Below are positions 37,224 through 39,710 of a stretch of DNA of 39,710 nt, one piece after another (positions within the stretch are counted from its first letter, which is position 1; each line of letters begins with the position of its first letter). The stretch lies in assembly GCA_023404705.1 (NCBI GenBank), contig JAEYAU010000196.1:1-39710 (forward strand), read 5' to 3'. The stretch comes from Pseudomonadota bacterium. GTDB taxonomy: Bacteria > Pseudomonadota > Alphaproteobacteria > Rhizobiales > Xanthobacteraceae. The translations under genes and the position numbers were made by a program. The notes below the pieces were generated by a model. It did no database searches. It was not told where the DNA came from and saw only the letters and a list, made by a program, of their open reading frames with translations.

Positions 37224-38195
37224 TCACCTCAACAGTGGACCGATCGCGAGCTCGATGCGCGCGACGTCGCTCAGCACGGCGCTGTAGTCCTTCACAGGCG
37301 TCTTCGGCGGCGTCGGGCTCGGCCAGGCCTTCTTCAGCTCGGCGAGAGCAGCGCGCACCTTGCCGAGCGCGGCCGCGTCCTTCTTCTCGAGATCGGACGC
37401 GACACTCTCGATCATGCGCTCGGCTTGCCAGGCGAAGCCGCGGCCGTCCTGATACTCGACCGGGTTGACGATGCGGCCCTTCTTCACGGCCTCCTCGTAT
37501 TCCTCGGCGCTGTGCTTGATCAGCTCGAAGGCCGTCTCGGCCGTAAAGGCGACGCCGTCCTTCTGCTTCGTGCGGACCGCGTCCTCGGCGGCCGCGAGCG
37601 CATCGTCGACGGTCTTGCGCGCGGCCGCGTAGCCCGCCTCGTCCTTCTTCTCGCGCACCGAGGCGACGAGCCCCTTCAGCGCGGCGTCGAACGGCGCCAC
37701 GCCGTATTCCTTCAGCTTCGGCCGCAGCTTGCCGTAAACCTCCTGCGCGGGATGCTGGAAATGCGTGAGCGCAGCGCCGCGATTGCCCGCCTGCAGCAGC
37801 TCCTCCGCGATCGAGAGATGGCCGCGCATCTGCGCGATCATGAAGGCGAAGCCGACATCCGGCGGCAGGCTCGCGGCCGCGCCGCCTTCGCCGGCTTCGC
37901 CGCTCTCGCCTTCGCCGCCTTCTCCACCGCTCTTCTTGGCCTTACCCTTCTCGCCGGACTCGCCACCCTGACCGCGCTTCGCCTTGCGGGCGCGCTCATC
38001 ACCCTCTCCGCGCTCGCCGGATTCGCCGCCGTTGCGCGCCAGCAGCACGCCCGGCGCCGTCGAGGCGCGCAAGTCATTCGCGGGACGGACCAGCGGATGG
38101 CTCTCGGTCGTGATCGTCGGACCGGCACCGACGGCGGTCGTGCTCGCGAACACCGCGGCACCCACGCCGAGCCAGATCTTTGTCCTCGTGGTCAT
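37224..38195 (-). CDS. secreted protein with Gly/Glu/Lys-rich segment, function unknown
   Basis: A 323-residue protein with an N-terminal signal peptide (1-24, ending VGA). Residues about 55-104 are low-complexity, made of GES/GER/GEG/GEK-like triplets with Lys and Arg, collagen-like in look but lacking Pro. The rest (about 112-323) is helical: FMIAQMRGHLSIAEELLQAG, HFQHPAQEVYGKLRPKLKEYG and later FELIKHSAEEYEEAVKKG, with His and Glu spaced as in helical bundle proteins. It is not recognised; a loose resemblance to imelysin-like (EfeO-type) iron proteins is possible but unproven. The start ATG 38195 has GGAGAGA. It is divergent from a PiuC-type gene, which is often iron-linked, so a metal role is an inference. 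Confidence 0.7.
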   Translation of the reverse strand: MTTRTKIWLGVGAAVFASTTAVGAGPTITTESHPLVRPANDLRASTAPGVLLARNGGESGERGEGDERARKAKRGQGGESGEKGKAKKSGGEGGEGESGEAGEGGAAASLPPDVGFAFMIAQMRGHLSIAEELLQAGNRGAALTHFQHPAQEVYGKLRPKLKEYGVAPFDAALKGLVASVREKKDEAGYAAARKTVDDALAAAEDAVRTKQKDGVAFTAETAFELIKHSAEEYEEAVKKGRIVNPVEYQDGRGFAWQAERMIESVASDLEKKDAAALGKVRAALAELKKAWPSPTPPKTPVKDYSAVLSDVARIELAIGPLLR

Positions 38196-38282
38196 GATGT
38201 CTCTCCGACGATTGATCGCGCGAAAGCACTTCGACGCGGCGCTAGTTAGAAACGCAAGATGCGACTCGTCCAGCGAAACCTG

Positions 38283-38305
38283 TTGAATGGAATTACTCCA
38301 ATTAA
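38283..38305. promoter_or_regulatory. imperfect 23-base dyad in the divergent gap
   Basis: TTGAATGGAATT...CCAATTAA is symmetrical at 17 of 23 positions by hand alignment, midway between the secreted protein gene and the dioxygenase gene. It is AT-rich against its surroundings. It might bind an iron regulator (Fur, Irr or RirA type), but no clear consensus is matched. Confidence 0.3.
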
Positions 38306-38380
38306 GAACTGCATCGCCTTGCGCGCCGCGCCGAGCTGGTTCATGTCGATCTGCGGCCTGCTCTGCCCCAAGGATCTTCC

Positions 38381-39043
38381 ATGCGTATCGCGATCGCCAA
38401 TGTGCTCAGCGCCGACGAGCTCGAGATGGTGCGCACCGCGCTCGCGCGCGCGCGTTTCGTCGATGGGCGCGAGACCGCGGGCTTCGCAGCGCGCACCGTG
38501 AAGCACAACCGGCAGGCTGCCGCCTCCGACCGCCGGATTGACACGGTGCGCAAGCTGGTGGCGGACCGCATCCTCTCCAACGAGGTGTTCCGGCTCGCGG
38601 TGCGGCCGAAGACGCTCACGCCGCTGCTGTTCTCGCGGTACGATCCGGGCATGCGCTACGGCACGCATGTGGACGATGCCGTGATGAACGGCATGCGCAC
38701 CGACGTCTCGTTCACGCTCTTCCTCAACGCGCCCGAGAGCTATGACGGCGGCGAGCTCGTGATCGAGACGCCGGCCGGCGAGGACGCGATCAAGCTGCCG
38801 GCCGGATCGCTCGTCGCCTATGCGTCGACCTCGCTGCATCACGTCGCCGAGGTCACGCGCGGCGAGCGCCTCGTCGCGGTCGGCTGGGCGCGCAGCTTGA
38901 TCCGCGACCCCGCGCAGCGCGAACTCTTGTTCGATCTCGACACCGCGCGCCGCGCCATGTTCGAGCGCGACGGCAAGAGCCAAGAGTTCGATCTGGTGTC
39001 GAAGTCGCTCGCGAACCTGATGCGGATGTGGGCGGAGGATTAG
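38381..39043 (+). CDS. Fe(II)/2-oxoglutarate-dependent dioxygenase, PiuC/YbiX type
   Basis: A PKHD-type hydroxylase of 220 residues, cytoplasmic. The double-stranded beta-helix core shows the iron ligands His96 and Asp98 (GTHVDDAVM), His153 (in SLHHVAEV) and Arg163 (RGER) for 2-oxoglutarate, followed by VAVGWARS. The family (PiuC, YbiX) often lies beside TonB-dependent iron-siderophore receptors and is controlled by iron; here the neighbour is the Gly/Glu-rich secreted protein. The substrate is unknown. Start ATG 38381 has AAGGAT upstream. The stop overlaps the first base of the inverted-repeat element that follows. Confidence 0.93.
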   Translation: MRIAIANVLSADELEMVRTALARARFVDGRETAGFAARTVKHNRQAAASDRRIDTVRKLVADRILSNEVFRLAVRPKTLTPLLFSRYDPGMRYGTHVDDAVMNGMRTDVSFTLFLNAPESYDGGELVIETPAGEDAIKLPAGSLVAYASTSLHHVAEVTRGERLVAVGWARSLIRDPAQRELLFDLDTARRAMFERDGKSQEFDLVSKSLANLMRMWAED

Positions 39044-39210
39044 CTTCTTCGTAGGGTGTGCTCGGCGCGCCGAGGCGCCGAGATGCGAGCGCCGAGTCCG
39101 ACCGCGCCGAGCGCAGGCGTACAGCGATTCAGCACGCGTGCGCTCGTGCGGATCGAGGCGCGAGCACATCGCAAACTCATCGGCTGCACGAGCACACCCT
39201 ACGAAGAAGC
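39043..39210. repeat. 168-base element with 22-base perfect inverted ends
   Basis: Bases 39043-39064 (GCTTCTTCGTAGGGTGTGCT plus CG) are the exact reverse complement of 39189-39210. The interior is rich in GCGCCGAG-like short inverted units and has no open frame of note. The end sequence TTCTTCGTAGGGYG is shared with the element at 8953-9068, so both belong to one family. No target duplication was seen. The following 163 bases (39211-39373) hold a short stem TTTTCTGG/CCAGAAAA (39306-39313 with 39317-39324) and no gene. Confidence 0.7.
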
Positions 39211-39373
39211 GCCTTCATCTCCGCGACGCGTTGCGTCCGGAGTTTTTCTCGCGAGGCTCCCAGTGAGGGGAGCGGAGCGCCGAGATCGGCGCGGCAAGGG
39301 CTTTGTTTTCTGGAACCCAGAAAAGGCATGCGCGGCGCCCGAATGGCGACGGAGTGCCGTTGTCTGCGCTCGG

Positions 39374-39710
39374 CTACTGCTGCACGGGCAGCACGAAGAT
39401 CTGACCCGGATAGATGAGGTCCGGATCGCGGATCTGGGTCTGGTTGGCCTGATAGATCACCGAATAGCGCGCGCCGCGGCCATAGGTCTCGCGGCTGATG
39501 CGCCACAGGCTGTCACCGCGCGAGACCACCGTGGTGTCGATCTTCGGCACCACGACCACGGACGGCGGCGGCTCGGCGGCGGCGAGCGCGGGCCGTGTGT
39601 CGCTGCTCGGTGCGGTGGGAGGCGATGGCTGCGGTGCCGCGGCTGACTGCGTCGGCGTGGCCGCTGATTGCGAGGGCGCGGCAGGTGCTGGCGTCGGCGC
39701 GACCGCTGAC
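39374..39710 (-). CDS. LysM-domain protein, C-terminal part (runs off right edge)
   Basis: The minus-strand frame is open from the window edge with no stop and ends at 39374. The last 50 or so residues form a LysM domain (VSRGDSLWRISRETYGRG, then YQANQTQI, IYPGQIFVLP), which binds peptidoglycan. The upstream residues (39560-39709) are a Pro/Ala/Ser/Thr/Gln-rich linker. The GTG at 39559 is only an internal codon. The N-terminus and any catalytic domain lie beyond the window. In related bacteria such LysM-tailed proteins are cell-wall-associated and often have a long linker. Confidence 0.85.
   Translation of the reverse strand, partial: SAVAPTPAPAAPSQSAATPTQSAAAPQPSPPTAPSSDTRPALAAAEPPPSVVVVPKIDTTVVSRGDSLWRISRETYGRGARYSVIYQANQTQIRDPDLIYPGQIFVLPVQQ

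Overview
The window is about 39.7 kb of GC-rich DNA with dense, mostly ATG/GTG-started genes and very long antisense open frames, as expected of a high-GC alphaproteobacterium. Several markers point to the Hyphomicrobiales (Rhizobiales), probably near Bradyrhizobium, Rhodopseudomonas or the Xanthobacteraceae: a DUF2865 secreted protein, an HvrA-type H-NS protein, a class II DAHP synthase, the rpiA-DUF2059-gor gene order, an extended IF-1 paralogue beside a DEAD-box helicase, and palindromic intergenic repeats of rhizobial type. This placement is inferred from family knowledge; no search was run.

Left part (1-7.7 kb): the end of an IS110-type transposase, then hmgA (tyrosine/phenylalanine breakdown) reading left from a good sigma70-like promoter whose spacer holds a palindrome. 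To its right are a divergent RhlE-type RNA helicase with an extra IF-1, a cytochrome P450, and a MarR regulator followed by maiA (the enzyme step after HmgA) and an EamA transporter. The last gene of that pathway, fumarylacetoacetase, is not in the window.

Middle (7.7-25.8 kb): mostly housekeeping. It holds a DUF2865 protein, NAD synthetase, diacylglycerol kinase, a secreted YVTN propeller, DAHP synthase (entry to the shikimate pathway), an MFS transporter overlapping an alpha/beta hydrolase, a Tat-exported metallo-beta-lactamase-fold protein, and the run rpiA-DUF2059-gor-EamA opposite gph. Two soluble methyl-accepting proteins stand out: one has its sensor domain after a minimal signalling hairpin, the other joins signalling, PilZ and a C-terminal sensor region.

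Right part (25.8-39.7 kb): a PEGA-like lipoprotein, tRNA-Val(CAC), an H-NS protein, a gene-free stretch of about 590 bp, an L,D-transpeptidase, DUF971 and moaA, an EamA transporter, and then a TRAP locus. One DctQ-DctM pair faces three tandem, separately terminated Tat-exported binding proteins of the same length, which suggests one membrane unit served by three receptors. The window ends with a Gly/Glu/Lys-rich secreted protein divergent from a PiuC-type dioxygenase, and the C-terminus of a LysM protein.

No CRISPR array, prophage or defence island is visible. The most unusual features are the TRAP receptor triplet with its leader palindromes, the two soluble chemoreceptor-like proteins, and a set of structured intergenic palindromes (three-way junction at 33164-33247; elements with inverted ends at 8953-9068 and 39043-39210).
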